Assembly: GCA_035624785.1 (NCBI GenBank)
Contig: DASPQV010000043.1
Coordinates: forward strand, 93,558 to 157,557
Source of the DNA: JAJZNI01 sp035624785
GTDB taxonomy: Bacteria; Chloroflexota; Dormibacteria; Aeolococcales; Aeolococcaceae
Direction of reading: 5' to 3'
Length of the DNA stretch: 64,000 nt
This document shows, in pieces, positions 24,945 to 34,060 of the stretch. Each line of letters opens with the position of its first letter. Position 1 is the first letter of the stretch. Made by a program: the position numbers and the translations under genes. A model generated the notes under the pieces. That model saw only the letters and a program-made list of their open reading frames with translations, did not search any database and had not been told where the DNA came from.

Positions 24945-27778
24945 GGCTGGAGCGGCTCGAGGTCAGCGGGTTCGGGGGACTCCAGCGGCGGCGCTTCGAT
25001 TTCGCCGAGCGTGTGACCGTGGTGCTGGGACCCAACGAGTCCGGAAAGTCGACCCTCCACCGGGCCATCCGGGCGGCGCTCTACGGGCTGGAGGCAGGCA
25101 GTCCCGGCCACCCTCGCGACCGGAGCGAGTGGGCCCGCTGGTCGCCCTGGACCGGCGGCCGTTACGGCCTGGCCCTCACCTACCGTCTCGATTCCGGTCG
25201 CCGCTTCCGGGTGGCCCAGAGCTTCGACCGCGGGAAGATCGAGGCCCAGGTTCACGAGCTGGGAGGCGCCGACGTTACCCAGAGCTTCCGGTTCGGCAGG
25301 TTGGTCAGCCCCGGGCAGGTGCACCTGGGTGTCGACGAGGCGGTCTTCTGTGCCGCGGGATGGGTGGGCGAGGAGAGCCTGAGGCTCTCATCCCCGGACG
25401 GACCGTCGATCCAGGCCGGCCGGCTGCGGGAGGCTCTGGAGAGGCTCGCCGACAGCGGGCCGGAGGGGAGCACGGCAGCCCAGGCGCTGGAGCGGCTTCG
25501 GGACGGGCTGCGCCGGGTGGGCTCCGAGCGACGCGGTGGCACCCCGCTCGGGGTGGCCACGGCCCAGGCGCGGCGGCTGGAGGCCGAAATCGCCTCGGCA
25601 CGGCGGCGGCTCGAGGCATTCGCGGCTGACGAGGAGCGGCTGCGCGCCCTGGAGACGGCTGCTACGTCCGCGGCCTCGGCCGCCCTGGAGGCGCAGCGCC
25701 TCTGGCTGGCGGGACGGATCGCCCAGCTCGACCAGCAGGTCCGCGAGGCCGCCGAGGCTGGTGAAGAGATTGCCGCCCTCACGGCTGCGCTAGACCGGGA
25801 GGCGGCCCACGCGGGATTCCCGGCGGATGAGGAGGCAGCCGTCATCACCCTGGGGGGCGAGCTGCACCAGGCCGAGGGGATCGCCGCCGACGCCGAGAGA
25901 CGATGGGCGGACGCTCAGGGGATGCTCGCGGCTGTCCGCCGGCGCCGCGCTGAGGTGGCGGCGGGCCTGCGAGCTCTGCCCTCCGGGATGCCCCCCGAGG
26001 TCGACATCAACGCGAGGGCGGAGGAGCTGCGCCGCCGGCTCGCCGTCGCGGCGGCTGTCAGCGAGCGCACCGAGGAGCTGGCCGCTGCCGCGACCCGGGA
26101 CCGGGCGCTGCGCCGGGAGATGGCTGGGACCGGCCTAGGGGCGGTGCCCGGCTCGGATCTCGAGACGGTGGTGCCGCTGATCAGGACCGTCCGCTTCGGA
26201 CGAATCATCCGCCGGGCTCTCCTCGGGGTCGCCGGTGTCGCGTGTCTGGCTGGCGCCAGCGGGGCGGCGGCGGCGTGGGCCGCGGGGCGAGCCCCTCTGG
26301 CGGCCGCCGTCGGCATCGGCCTCGCCGCTGCCCTGACCGCCATCGCCGTCCTGGGTTGGTTCACCTCGCGAGCCCCGATCCGGGCCCGGCGGGCCCTGGC
26401 GAGCCTTCTCCCCGGCGCCGACCTTGAGGGCGACGGGTTGAATCGGCTGGTCGAGGCTCTGCCGGCGGCGACCCGCATCCACCGGGAGCGTGAGCAGCGA
26501 GCCGGAGCGCTCGACGCCGGCCGAGCGGAGCTGGATCAGGCCAGGGCGGAGCTCGAGGTCGTCGTCGACGGGTGCTGCGCCCTGGCCGCCGAGTGCGGGG
26601 CCCGAGCAGCGGCGAGGCCGCCACGGGGGTCGAGCGTGCTCGCCCTGGCTGCCGGCGCCACCAGGGCGCTGGACGGCGTCGATGACCTCGCTCGCCAGGC
26701 GGCGCGCCGCGGGGAGCTCGAGGTCGAGGATTCCCGCCTCGGCGCCGAGGAGCACCAGCTCGCCGACCTGGGAGCGGAGGCAGGCCGGCGCCGGGAGGTG
26801 GCGGCCAGCGTCGAGGGCCGCATCCGGAGCATCACCGGGGCCGCCGGAATCGACGGGTCGCTCCCCCCGCTGGCGGCGGTGGCCGCCTTCCGAGATGCCT
26901 GCGAGCGCCGCCGGGAGCATGACCGTCTGGCGTCCCGCCTCGCCGAGGTCCGCCGTCACCACGACCCCGGCTCGCACCCGGAGGCGGCGGCCCAGCGCCG
27001 GGAAGACCTGATCAGCGAGCTGCGCCGGCGAAGTGGCGATCCCGGCCTGGTGACCGCCGGACCGCCGCCGGACGCAGATCAGCTGGCCGAGCTGGAGCGA
27101 GCCGCGGTGTCGGCGCAGAATCGGGCGGGAGCGGCACTCTCGGCCAGCGAGGTGCTTCGAGCTCGGCTCGAGGGCATGACCGGCGGGCTGCCATCCCTCG
27201 CGGACCTGGAGGACGACCGGCTGGCGGTTGCGGCGGCACGCGACCGAGCCCTGCATCAGCAGGCCGCCTTGCAGCGTGCCATCGAGATGATCGAGGCAGC
27301 CAGCCGGGAGGTGCACGGCCGGCTGGCGCCGCGGCTTGCCGAATCGGTGTCGACGCGGGTCTCCCGGCTGACCTCGGAGCGGTACACGCAGGTGAACGTC
27401 GACACCGAGCATTTCGCGGTTGCGCTCGCCGGTCCCGACCGGGACCAGCTGGTGGCGCTGGAGCTGCTGTCCCACGGCACTCGGGACCAGGTGGCCCTGC
27501 TGCTACGCCTCGCCCTCTGCGAGCTGCTCGGCGGCTCGGGAGAGTCCCTGCCCCTGCTCCTCGACGAACCGCTCGCCTCTTCGGATCCGTCGCGGCGCCT
27601 CGCGCTCAGCAAGTTCCTGTCTCACTTGGCGACAACCAACCAGCTGGTGCTGACCACCAGCGATCCCCAGCTGGCAGCGGCATTGAGCGCGGAGGACGGG
27701 TCGGGCGGTGCGGCCGTGCTCGACCTCGAGAGCGGGGTGAGCATGGCCGACGCGAGCTTGGCGGCCCCTGAGCCCTGA
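24941..27778 (+). CDS. YhaN-like SMC/Rad50-type ATPase with internal TM hairpin
   Basis: 945 residues. N-terminal Walker A GPNESGKST (residues 30-38), long coiled coils rich in Ala/Glu/Arg, and a central hydrophobic hairpin at about 423-475 (LLGVAGVACLAGASGAAAAW and AAAVGIGLAAALTAIAVLGW). The C-terminal half has the signature loop LLSHGTRDQVALLLRLAL (~842) and Walker B LPLLLDEPLASSDPSRRLAL (~870). In place of the zinc hook of SbcC/Rad50, the hinge is a membrane hairpin, as in YhaN, so the nuclease-ATPase complex is expected at the membrane. The stop is 7 bp from that of the convergent ArsA-like gene. Confidence 0.88.
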   Translation: MRLERLEVSGFGGLQRRRFDFAERVTVVLGPNESGKSTLHRAIRAALYGLEAGSPGHPRDRSEWARWSPWTGGRYGLALTYRLDSGRRFRVAQSFDRGKIEAQVHELGGADVTQSFRFGRLVSPGQVHLGVDEAVFCAAGWVGEESLRLSSPDGPSIQAGRLREALERLADSGPEGSTAAQALERLRDGLRRVGSERRGGTPLGVATAQARRLEAEIASARRRLEAFAADEERLRALETAATSAASAALEAQRLWLAGRIAQLDQQVREAAEAGEEIAALTAALDREAAHAGFPADEEAAVITLGGELHQAEGIAADAERRWADAQGMLAAVRRRRAEVAAGLRALPSGMPPEVDINARAEELRRRLAVAAAVSERTEELAAAATRDRALRREMAGTGLGAVPGSDLETVVPLIRTVRFGRIIRRALLGVAGVACLAGASGAAAAWAAGRAPLAAAVGIGLAAALTAIAVLGWFTSRAPIRARRALASLLPGADLEGDGLNRLVEALPAATRIHREREQRAGALDAGRAELDQARAELEVVVDGCCALAAECGARAAARPPRGSSVLALAAGATRALDGVDDLARQAARRGELEVEDSRLGAEEHQLADLGAEAGRRREVAASVEGRIRSITGAAGIDGSLPPLAAVAAFRDACERRREHDRLASRLAEVRRHHDPGSHPEAAAQRREDLISELRRRSGDPGLVTAGPPPDADQLAELERAAVSAQNRAGAALSASEVLRARLEGMTGGLPSLADLEDDRLAVAAARDRALHQQAALQRAIEMIEAASREVHGRLAPRLAESVSTRVSRLTSERYTQVNVDTEHFAVALAGPDRDQLVALELLSHGTRDQVALLLRLALCELLGGSGESLPLLLDEPLASSDPSRRLALSKFLSHLATTNQLVLTTSDPQLAAALSAEDGSGGAAVLDLESGVSMADASLAAPEP

Positions 27779-27785
27779 CCCGCCT

Positions 27786-28991
27786 CTAGAGCATCGCCGC
27801 CATCCGGGCCAACCCCTCGAGGTCGCTGATCCGCTCCGGGATGAGTGGCAGCTGGACATGCGGGCAACGGGTCAGACGCTCCAGCCTGGGCAGCTGCCGG
27901 GCGTCCCGGCGGGCGAGCTCGGAGAGCAGGCTGAAGCTGCCGGCCAGCCCGAAAAGCGAGGCCGCGTCGACCGGGGCATCGAGGGCCCGCGCCAGCCGGG
28001 CTGCGGAGCCGTGGTTCTCGATCAGTGCCTGGGCCGCCTGTATGGCGCTCTCTTCGAGGAGGAAACCGGGAAGAACCCGGTTGACCACCACGGCGCGGAG
28101 GGGCATCGAGAACTCCTCGAGCTTGGACACGAAGTACCCGGCCTCGGCGAACGCCGGCGGTTCCAGGGTCGTGACCACAACGAAACCCACCCGGGAGCTG
28201 CGCAGCAGCCGGCTGACGGCTCGGGCCCGCTCCTGGACGCCGCCGTACAGCGTCTGCAGATCGTTGACGAAGTCGCCCAGCTCCCCGAGCACGTCGCTGC
28301 CGAGGAGCCGGTCCGCGATGCGGAGCAGGGGCGAGGCCGCGAGGTTCATGGCCCGGAAGCCGAAGCGCGAAGGGCGAGCCAGCCAGGTGAGCAGCCGCGC
28401 TCCCACGTAGTCGGAGATGCGGGTCGGGGCTTCGAGGAGGTCGAGGGCGTTGCGGGAGGGGGGTGTGTCGATGACCAGGCAGTCGTACTCACCGGACGCG
28501 TGCAGCTCGTACAGCGCCTCCATAGCCATGTATTCGTGGCTGCCCACGAAGGCGTCGCTGATCCCCTGGTAGAAGCGGTTGTCCAGGATCCTTCGAGCCA
28601 CCTGGCGGTTCGGCGCGTACCTCTCCACCATCCGGTCCCAGGCCGACTTCTGGTCGAGCATGGCGGCGGCCAGCTCGCCTCGAAGCTGGAGGCCAGCCCG
28701 ACGGAGCTGGGCGGCCGGCACCGGGACCGGATCGGAGCCGATGCGGGTCATGCCCAGCGCCGTCGCCAGCCGGCGCGCCGGGTCGATGGTGAGCACCAGA
28801 ACGCGCTTGGGATAGACGGTGGCGATGGCCGCAGCCAGAGCAGCGCTGACCGTGGTCTTGCCGACCCCTCCGCTGCCGCAGCAGACGACCACCTGGAGCT
28901 TGCCCAGAAGCGCGGCCAGGCTGTCGGGGCGAGGCCCCGCGGCCGGGGCGCCAACAGCATCGGCGGCGCTGGCCACCACCGACCTGGTCAT
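27786..28991 (-). CDS. ArsA/Get3-like ATPase with altered P-loop (second of pair)
   Basis: 401 residues. The P-loop is VVVCCGSGGVGKTTVSAALA (residues ~37-56). In this deviant-Walker family the first Lys of GKGGxGKTT reaches into the partner subunit; here it is Ser. The rest is normal: LVLTIDPARRLATALG (switch I), LVIDTPPSRNALDLL (Walker B/switch II, with TPPS replacing TAPTGH), and a long helical C-terminus. ArsA-like ATPases drive arsenite pumps or insert tail-anchored proteins; actinobacterial pairs of this kind have no firm function. ATG 28991 overlaps the stop of the first ATPase by 4 bp, consistent with a heterodimer. Confidence 0.85.
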   Translation of the reverse strand: MTRSVVASAADAVGAPAAGPRPDSLAALLGKLQVVVCCGSGGVGKTTVSAALAAAIATVYPKRVLVLTIDPARRLATALGMTRIGSDPVPVPAAQLRRAGLQLRGELAAAMLDQKSAWDRMVERYAPNRQVARRILDNRFYQGISDAFVGSHEYMAMEALYELHASGEYDCLVIDTPPSRNALDLLEAPTRISDYVGARLLTWLARPSRFGFRAMNLAASPLLRIADRLLGSDVLGELGDFVNDLQTLYGGVQERARAVSRLLRSSRVGFVVVTTLEPPAFAEAGYFVSKLEEFSMPLRAVVVNRVLPGFLLEESAIQAAQALIENHGSAARLARALDAPVDAASLFGLAGSFSLLSELARRDARQLPRLERLTRCPHVQLPLIPERISDLEGLARMAAML

Positions 28992-29962
28992 GCCGCAGCT
29001 TCCAGGACGCCGGCCACCGCCCGGGTCGTCACCAGTCCGGGCCGGGTGGCCACCAGGGGAATCGGGATCACCGGAACCGACAGTCCCGCGGTGAGGCGGC
29101 GGGCGTGGGGTTGGGCCTGCTGGGCCAGCCTCTCGGCGAGCAGCGCCCCGGCAACCACTCCCTCGACCCCGTCGCCGACCAGCTCCGCCACCGCCCGGGT
29201 GTGGGCTGGAGTGCCCAGCAGCTCCAGGAGGCGCCGCTGCCGTGAGGCGGCAGGCGTCAGGGAGCGGTTCAGGAAGCATGGCCCGAGCCCGATGTCGGTC
29301 CGGCGGACCACCTGGTCGTGGAGGTCGAGAGCCTCGGTGACCGGCATCTCCTCGGGCAGGGCGGTGATGCAGAGGGCGGTGACGCGATGGTCGGTGACCA
29401 TCGCATCGACGAAATCGACCTGCGATCCGATCATGCCGCCCCGCACCAGCTTGCGCATGGCACGGGCCGCGGTGAGCTGGGAGAGGACGTGGCCGCTGGC
29501 CGTCGAGTCGACGACGATCAGGTCCCAGGTCGGCCGCCCGTCGGCCTCCCGGCGGCGCTCCTCGTACGCGATCTTGCCCACCATCAGCATGTCCCGAGGG
29601 CCGGGAACGCCGCTGGCCACGAAGTCGAAGACACCGGCCAGAGGTGTCAGGCGAGTGAAACGAGGAACTCGGAAGAAGATCCCCAAGTACTCCTGGAACG
29701 ACTCATCGGCGTGCAGGGCTATCACCGAGAGGTTCCGCTGCACCAGAACGGGGCGGAAACCAACCGGAGGATGGCCGAGAGCCGCGGGAAGGTCGCCCTT
29801 GGCGTCGACCTCGACAGCCAGCACCCGGAGTCCCCGGCGAGCCCCGATGAGGGCGAGGGCCGCGGTCACCGTGGTCTTGCCGGTGCCCCCCTTGCCGGCG
29901 ACGAAGATCACCCGCTTGCGGAGCAGGTCGTCCAGGCCCGCCCGCCGGCTCGCCCGCGCCAC
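28988..29962 (-). CDS. ArsA/Get3-like ATPase with intact P-loop (first of pair)
   Basis: 324 residues. P-loop FVAGKGGTGKTTVTAALALI (residues ~20-39), with the signature Lys present. VLAVEVDAKGDLPAALG follows, then LIVVDSTASGHVLSQL as switch II and LPEEMPVTEALDLHDQV, a phrase typical of the family. It starts at GTG 29962, 15 bp after the peroxiredoxin stop. No arsenite Cys triad is visible, so arsenic export is unlikely. It probably works with the overlapping second ATPase. Confidence 0.87.
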   Translation of the reverse strand: MARASRRAGLDDLLRKRVIFVAGKGGTGKTTVTAALALIGARRGLRVLAVEVDAKGDLPAALGHPPVGFRPVLVQRNLSVIALHADESFQEYLGIFFRVPRFTRLTPLAGVFDFVASGVPGPRDMLMVGKIAYEERRREADGRPTWDLIVVDSTASGHVLSQLTAARAMRKLVRGGMIGSQVDFVDAMVTDHRVTALCITALPEEMPVTEALDLHDQVVRRTDIGLGPCFLNRSLTPAASRQRRLLELLGTPAHTRAVAELVGDGVEGVVAGALLAERLAQQAQPHARRLTAGLSVPVIPIPLVATRPGLVTTRAVAGVLEAAA

Positions 29963-29977
29963 CGGGGTCAGGGCGGG

Positions 29978-30445
29978 TCAGGTCCGAGCCGCGCGGCCTG
30001 CGGCGGCGAGCACCTCGGCGGCGTGACCCTGCGGCCGGACGGCGCGCCAGGCACGCTCCACGTCCAGGTCCGGTCCGATCAGGAAGGTGGAGCGCTCCAC
30101 ACCCATGTATGACCGCCCGTCGCGGGTCTTCTCGACCCAGAGCCCGAGCGCGTCGATGAGGCGGCGCTCCGGGTCGCTGATGAGCGGGATCCCCAACTGG
30201 CACTTGGCGGTGAACCGCTCGTGGCTGTCCGGCGGATCGGGGGAGACCCCGAAGACGTCGACCCCGGCGGCTTCGAACTGCGGCCGGAGCGCGGTGAACT
30301 CCTGGCCCTCGAGGGTGCAGCCGGGGGTGTCGTCCTTGGGATAGAAGTAGAGGACGGTGCGGCGGCCGCGGAGGTCGGAGCGGCGGATCCGCCGGCCGCC
30401 GCCGACGGCCAGGTCGAAGTCGGGAAGCGTGAGCTGCTCACCCAT
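29978..30445 (-). CDS. bcp: Peroxiredoxin, BCP/PrxQ type
   Basis: 155 residues. It reduces hydroperoxides with thiols. The active site is YFYPKDDTPGCTLEGQEF with the peroxidatic Cys at about residue 43. The resolving Cys five residues on, common in PrxQ, is missing; the only other Cys is in FTAKCQLGIP, so it may act as 1-Cys or atypical. ATG 30445 has AGGAGGG 8 nt upstream. It heads a same-strand run with the two ArsA-like genes. Confidence 0.9.
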   Translation of the reverse strand: MGEQLTLPDFDLAVGGGRRIRRSDLRGRRTVLYFYPKDDTPGCTLEGQEFTALRPQFEAAGVDVFGVSPDPPDSHERFTAKCQLGIPLISDPERRLIDALGLWVEKTRDGRSYMGVERSTFLIGPDLDVERAWRAVRPQGHAAEVLAAAGRAART

Positions 30446-30477
30446 CCGGTGTTCCCTCCTGACGTTCCCCCGGACCA

Positions 30478-30483
30478 AGTGTA
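30478..30483 (-). promoter_or_regulatory. -10 box TACACT of bcp
   Basis: TACACT ends 32 nt before the ATG. Unlike the leaderless group in this window it is followed by a leader with a strong Shine-Dalgarno. No -35 match is clear. Confidence 0.4.
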
Positions 30484-30552
30484 CGAGGGCAGGCGGAGGG
30501 CGAGCGAACGCACCCCGGGGTGCTCGCTGGCGCGTCCGTATACTCGGGTGCG

Positions 30553-30957
30553 GTGGCCCACACCAGCCCGCGGCCCGCGGGGCGCCCCGCTCAGGGAGAC
30601 GCCGCTCTCGCGGCCATGCCCACCTCCGCCCAGCGGCGTGCCGTTCTCGGCGTGCTCCTCCGTTTCATCAGCTGCGGCGCGCTGGGGGTCGGCGGCGGCT
30701 TTGCCTGGCGGTTCACGGTGGCGCCAGCCCGGGTCGGCGTGGCCAGCTCCCTGGCGGCGGTGGTCTCATTCCTGATCGGGTTCATGGTCGGTGGCCTGGC
30801 CTGGTACGGCCACGACCTTCGGCTGCGAAGCTCGGACCCCACCCGGGTGAGCGATGACAGGATGGTGTTCTCCTTGGTGGTGTTCGCGGCCATCCCATTC
30901 GCCGTGCTGCTGCTGGTGGGTGCGGTCTGGGGCCTCTCCCTGCTCCTCGTTCACTGA
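30553..30957 (+). CDS. Small membrane protein, 134 residues
   Basis: I do not recognise this protein. It has three TM helices (about residues 35-55, 60-80 and 110-132), with charged loops RLRSSDPTRVSDDR and a very short C-terminus. The GTG at 30553 lies 8 nt after TATACT (30539-30544), the same geometry as dxs just downstream, so I prefer it over ATG 30616 (113 residues), which lacks a good ribosome site. It may be an accessory membrane protein; nothing points to a process. Confidence 0.5.
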   Translation: MAHTSPRPAGRPAQGDAALAAMPTSAQRRAVLGVLLRFISCGALGVGGGFAWRFTVAPARVGVASSLAAVVSFLIGFMVGGLAWYGHDLRLRSSDPTRVSDDRMVFSLVVFAAIPFAVLLLVGAVWGLSLLLVH

Positions 30958-31061
30958 CCCCGCCCGGTGGGCGGCCCTCACCCCGCCCAGCCCGGCTGGG
31001 GGCACCGGCGGCCCCGGATCGACCCCGGCCTCCGCCTGGAGCCATGTCCCCTCCTCCCGGC

Positions 31062-31067
31062 TAGACT
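31062..31067 (+). promoter_or_regulatory. -10 box TAGACT of dxs
   Basis: TAGACT ends 8 nt before the dxs ATG, leaving almost no leader. No Shine-Dalgarno is present, which agrees with a leaderless message. Confidence 0.45.
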
Positions 31068-31075
31068 GACGGCAG

Positions 31076-32956
31076 ATGCTGCTCGACGAGATCGGTGGAC
31101 CCGACGACCTGCGCGGCCTGAGCCAGCCCGACCTCAACCGGCTCTGCAACGAGATCCGCGATTTCCTGGTCGACGCAGTCTCGCGCACCGGTGGCCACCT
31201 CGGCCCCAACCTCGGCGTGGTCGAGTTGACGGTCGCCCTGCACCGCGTCTTCGATTCGCCGCGCGATGCCCTGGTGTTCGACACGGGACACCAGGCCTAT
31301 GTCCACAAGATGCTCACCGGCCGCCTGAACCGGTTCGACACACTGCGGCAGCACGGCGGGCTATCGGGCTATCCCTGCCGCGCCGAATCGGAGCACGACA
31401 TAGTCGAGAACTCGCATGCCTCCACCGGGCTCAGCTACGCTCTGGCCCTGGCCACCGCGCGCCAGCTGACCGGCGAGCCGGGCAAGGTGGTGTGTGTGGT
31501 CGGCGACGGGGCGCTGACCGGCGGTATGGCCTACGAGGCGCTCAACAACATCGGCCAGCTGCGCCCCGAGCTGATCATCATCCTCAACGACAACGGCCGC
31601 TCGTACGCGCCCACCATCGGTGGCATCGCCGAGAACCTCGGCCAGCTCCGCCTCTCACCCAAGTACGAGGCCGCCAAGGACGCCACCGGCCGGACCCTGC
31701 GCCATCTCCCCCTGGTCGGCGACTCCGCGTACCAGGCCGCCAAGCGGGTCAAGGAATCGCTGAAGCAGCTGGTCGTCACCACCTCCCTCTTCGAGACCCT
31801 AGGCCTCAAGTACGGCGGCCCCATCGACGGCCACGACATCCCCGCCCTGGAGCGGGCGCTGCGCGACGCCGCCTCCTACCGCGGCCCGGTGGTGATCCAC
31901 GTGGTAACCAACAAAGGCAACGGCTATGCCCCCGCAGTTCAGGACGAGATTGACAAATTTCACGGAGTCTCGACCTTCAACCCGGAGGACGGGCGCTTCA
32001 GCGCCAAGTCCGCGTCCTGGACCGACCTCTTCGGCGAGGCGCTGCTGGAGGCGGCGGAGAGCGACAGCCGCATTGTCGCGATCACGGCGGCGATGGCCTC
32101 CTCCACCGGCCTGCTCGGTTTCGCCCAACGCTTCCCGGATCGCTTCTTCGACGTGGGGATCGCCGAGCAGCACGCGGTGACGTTCGCCAGCGGGCTGGCG
32201 ATGAAGGGGCTCAGACCCGTGGTCTGCATCTACTCCACCTTCCTGCAGCGGGCCTTTGACCAGGTGGCCTGCGACGCCTGCTTGCACCGGCTGCCGGTCA
32301 CCTTCGTCATCGACCGGGCCGGCATCACCGGCGACGATGGCCCGTCCCATCACGGCCTGCTCGACCTCGCCTACCTTCGCTGCATTCCCAGCATGGTCAT
32401 CGCGGCCCCCAGCACTCCCGACGAGATGCGCCGGTTGCTCGCCACCGGGCTGGCCCACGACGGTCCATTCGCGCTGCGCTATCCGCGGGGGCCCGCACCG
32501 TCGAAAGCGGACGCGCCGCTCCTGCCGCTGCCGATCGGCGAGGCGTCGGTCCGCCGCGAGGGCACCGACGTGGCCATCCTGGCGGTGGGCAAGATGGTGG
32601 GTTCGGCTCTCGAGGCGGCCCGCCGGCTGGATGCCACCGGGATCAGCGCCACCGTGGTGGACGCGCGCTTCGTCAAGCCCCTGGACCCGCGGATCGCGGA
32701 TATCGCCGCCCGTCACGAGGCAGTGGTGACGGTCGAGGACGGCACCCGCGTCGGAGGCTTCGGCAGCGCCGTGGCCGAGCTTCTCGGCGACAACGGGGTG
32801 CCCGCCCGGCTCTGCCGCCTGGGCGTCCCCGACCGCTTCGTCGAGCACGGCGCCCAGGCGCTGCTCCTCAGCGAGATGGGACTGGACCCAGGTGGGATAG
32901 CCCGCGCCGCTAGCGAGCTGCTCGGCTCCGAGCGGCGGGACCCCGCCATCGCCTGA
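31076..32956 (+). CDS. dxs: 1-deoxy-D-xylulose-5-phosphate synthase
   Basis: 626 residues, normal length. It joins pyruvate and glyceraldehyde 3-phosphate, the first step of the MEP isoprenoid pathway, using thiamine diphosphate. Landmarks: TGGHLGPNLGVVELTVALH, FDTGHQAYVHKMLTGR, the ThDP motif GDGALTGGMAYEALNN (from ~143), IAEQHAVTFASGLA and DRAGITGDDGPSHHG, then the C-terminal transketolase domain with VEDGTRVGGFGSAVAE. The window holds one other gene of isoprenoid interest, the MpaB-like oxygenase. Confidence 0.97.
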   Translation: MLLDEIGGPDDLRGLSQPDLNRLCNEIRDFLVDAVSRTGGHLGPNLGVVELTVALHRVFDSPRDALVFDTGHQAYVHKMLTGRLNRFDTLRQHGGLSGYPCRAESEHDIVENSHASTGLSYALALATARQLTGEPGKVVCVVGDGALTGGMAYEALNNIGQLRPELIIILNDNGRSYAPTIGGIAENLGQLRLSPKYEAAKDATGRTLRHLPLVGDSAYQAAKRVKESLKQLVVTTSLFETLGLKYGGPIDGHDIPALERALRDAASYRGPVVIHVVTNKGNGYAPAVQDEIDKFHGVSTFNPEDGRFSAKSASWTDLFGEALLEAAESDSRIVAITAAMASSTGLLGFAQRFPDRFFDVGIAEQHAVTFASGLAMKGLRPVVCIYSTFLQRAFDQVACDACLHRLPVTFVIDRAGITGDDGPSHHGLLDLAYLRCIPSMVIAAPSTPDEMRRLLATGLAHDGPFALRYPRGPAPSKADAPLLPLPIGEASVRREGTDVAILAVGKMVGSALEAARRLDATGISATVVDARFVKPLDPRIADIAARHEAVVTVEDGTRVGGFGSAVAELLGDNGVPARLCRLGVPDRFVEHGAQALLLSEMGLDPGGIARAASELLGSERRDPAIA

Positions 32957-32971
32957 ACCAGCGAGGGGGAG

Positions 32972-33172
32972 ATGGGGATAGCGCTGGTAACCGCCAGAGG
33001 CCCGCGGTCACGGGCGGAGCTGGCGGTCCCCGATGACGCCTGGATCGCGGAGCTGATTCCCGCCCTCGTCCAGCGTTGCGAGCCCGACCCGAAGCGGTGG
33101 AGCCGCTGGGGCCTCGGACCGGTGCGGGGCCTGCCCTTCCGGTCGCCGGCTGGGGTCCTGGGCCCGAGGCGC
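32972..33172 (+). pseudogene. Possible truncated YukD/EsaB-like ubiquitin-fold gene
   Basis: A frame opens with ATG 32972 right after GAGGGGGAG. Its first ~60 residues look like a real domain: MGIALVTARGPRSRAELAVP, DDAWIAELIPALVQRC and WGLGPVRGLPF. This pattern resembles the N-terminal ubiquitin-like domain of YukD/EccD proteins of type VII secretion. After about 33130 the frame continues only as antisense to the lipoprotein gene, so the usual end of the domain is lost. I read it as a decayed or truncated gene; it could also be a short real peptide. The rest of this 216-bp gap is empty. Confidence 0.3.
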
Positions 33173-34060
33173 TCAGCCCACCTGAACCGGGGCGGCGGCG
33201 GGCAGGTTGACCCGGTAGCGGCCCGAGTCCGCGAGCACCTGGACGGCCACCGGGTAGGTGCCGACGGCGCCGGCGTTCGGGAGGACGCTGGCGCGGAAGC
33301 GGATGGACAGCTCGCCCGGCGTGGCGCCGTTGTGGGGTGGGATGTTGAAGCCGTCGAAGTAGGCGAGGGTCGTTCCCTGCACGGGGTTGGTGCCATTGCT
33401 GCGGCTGGAGTCACCCAGGATCTCTTCGCCTCCGTCGTAGGCGAAGACCGGAGGAAGCGTGACCAGGACGTCGACCGCGGTCGCCGCACCCGTACCCTGG
33501 TTGATGACGCTGACCTCGTAGGTGACATCCTGCCCGGCCACGGCCTGGTTGGGGGCCACCGACACCGACGCGGAGAGCTGCGGAGCCGCCAGGAGGATGA
33601 CCGACAGGCCTTCGCTGACCGTCGTCTGGGTGCTCGATCCCGAGGCGCTGGCGGTCATGGAGTACGTGCCCGGCTGACCGCCGGCCACCGCGTCGAACTG
33701 GATCTGGATCGTGTCGCCGTGGCCGGCCAGCTCCCACACCCCCCACTGCGGCTGCGCGCTGTTGCCCTGGGCATCCACCGGCTTGGTGCGCACACCGGTT
33801 CCGCCGCTCAGCGAGTGGGTGTCCTTGTAGCGGAAGTCGGCGGGAAGGTCGGCGCTGACAGTGACCCCCGAGGTGCCTGAGGGACCCGTGTCGGTCACCG
33901 TCACGACGAAGCTCGCCGTCTCCCCGGGCGCGATCTGGGAGGTCTGGCCGGGTGCCGCGGTCAGGGTGACACCGAGGGTGGTCGGACCGGCTCCGCACCC
34001 CGCGGAAACCAACGCGGCGGTGACGGCGAGGGGTGGGAGAAGCCAGGCGAGGCGGGTCAC
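33173..34060 (-). CDS. Exported lipoprotein with two DUF11/CARDB-like beta domains
   Basis: 295 residues. Signal peptide LAWLLPPLAVTAALVSAGC with a lipobox ending at Cys ~22. Two immunoglobulin-like repeats follow: one with GETASFVVTVTDTGPSGTSG and one with AGQDVTYEVSVINQGTGAAT, both the pattern of DUF11/CARDB adhesion-type modules. Each continues with ...TLPPVFAYDGG or ADLPADFRYKD. It should sit on the outer face of the membrane; ligand unknown. GTG 34060 overlaps the maf stop by 4 bp. Confidence 0.75.
   Translation of the reverse strand: MTRLAWLLPPLAVTAALVSAGCGAGPTTLGVTLTAAPGQTSQIAPGETASFVVTVTDTGPSGTSGVTVSADLPADFRYKDTHSLSGGTGVRTKPVDAQGNSAQPQWGVWELAGHGDTIQIQFDAVAGGQPGTYSMTASASGSSTQTTVSEGLSVILLAAPQLSASVSVAPNQAVAGQDVTYEVSVINQGTGAATAVDVLVTLPPVFAYDGGEEILGDSSRSNGTNPVQGTTLAYFDGFNIPPHNGATPGELSIRFRASVLPNAGAVGTYPVAVQVLADSGRYRVNLPAAAPVQVG

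Noticed and set aside
33173..33880. Continuation of the plus-strand frame that begins at 32972
   Set aside because: It is antisense to the lipoprotein gene and lacks any domain look; only the first ~60 residues were kept as a possible remnant.
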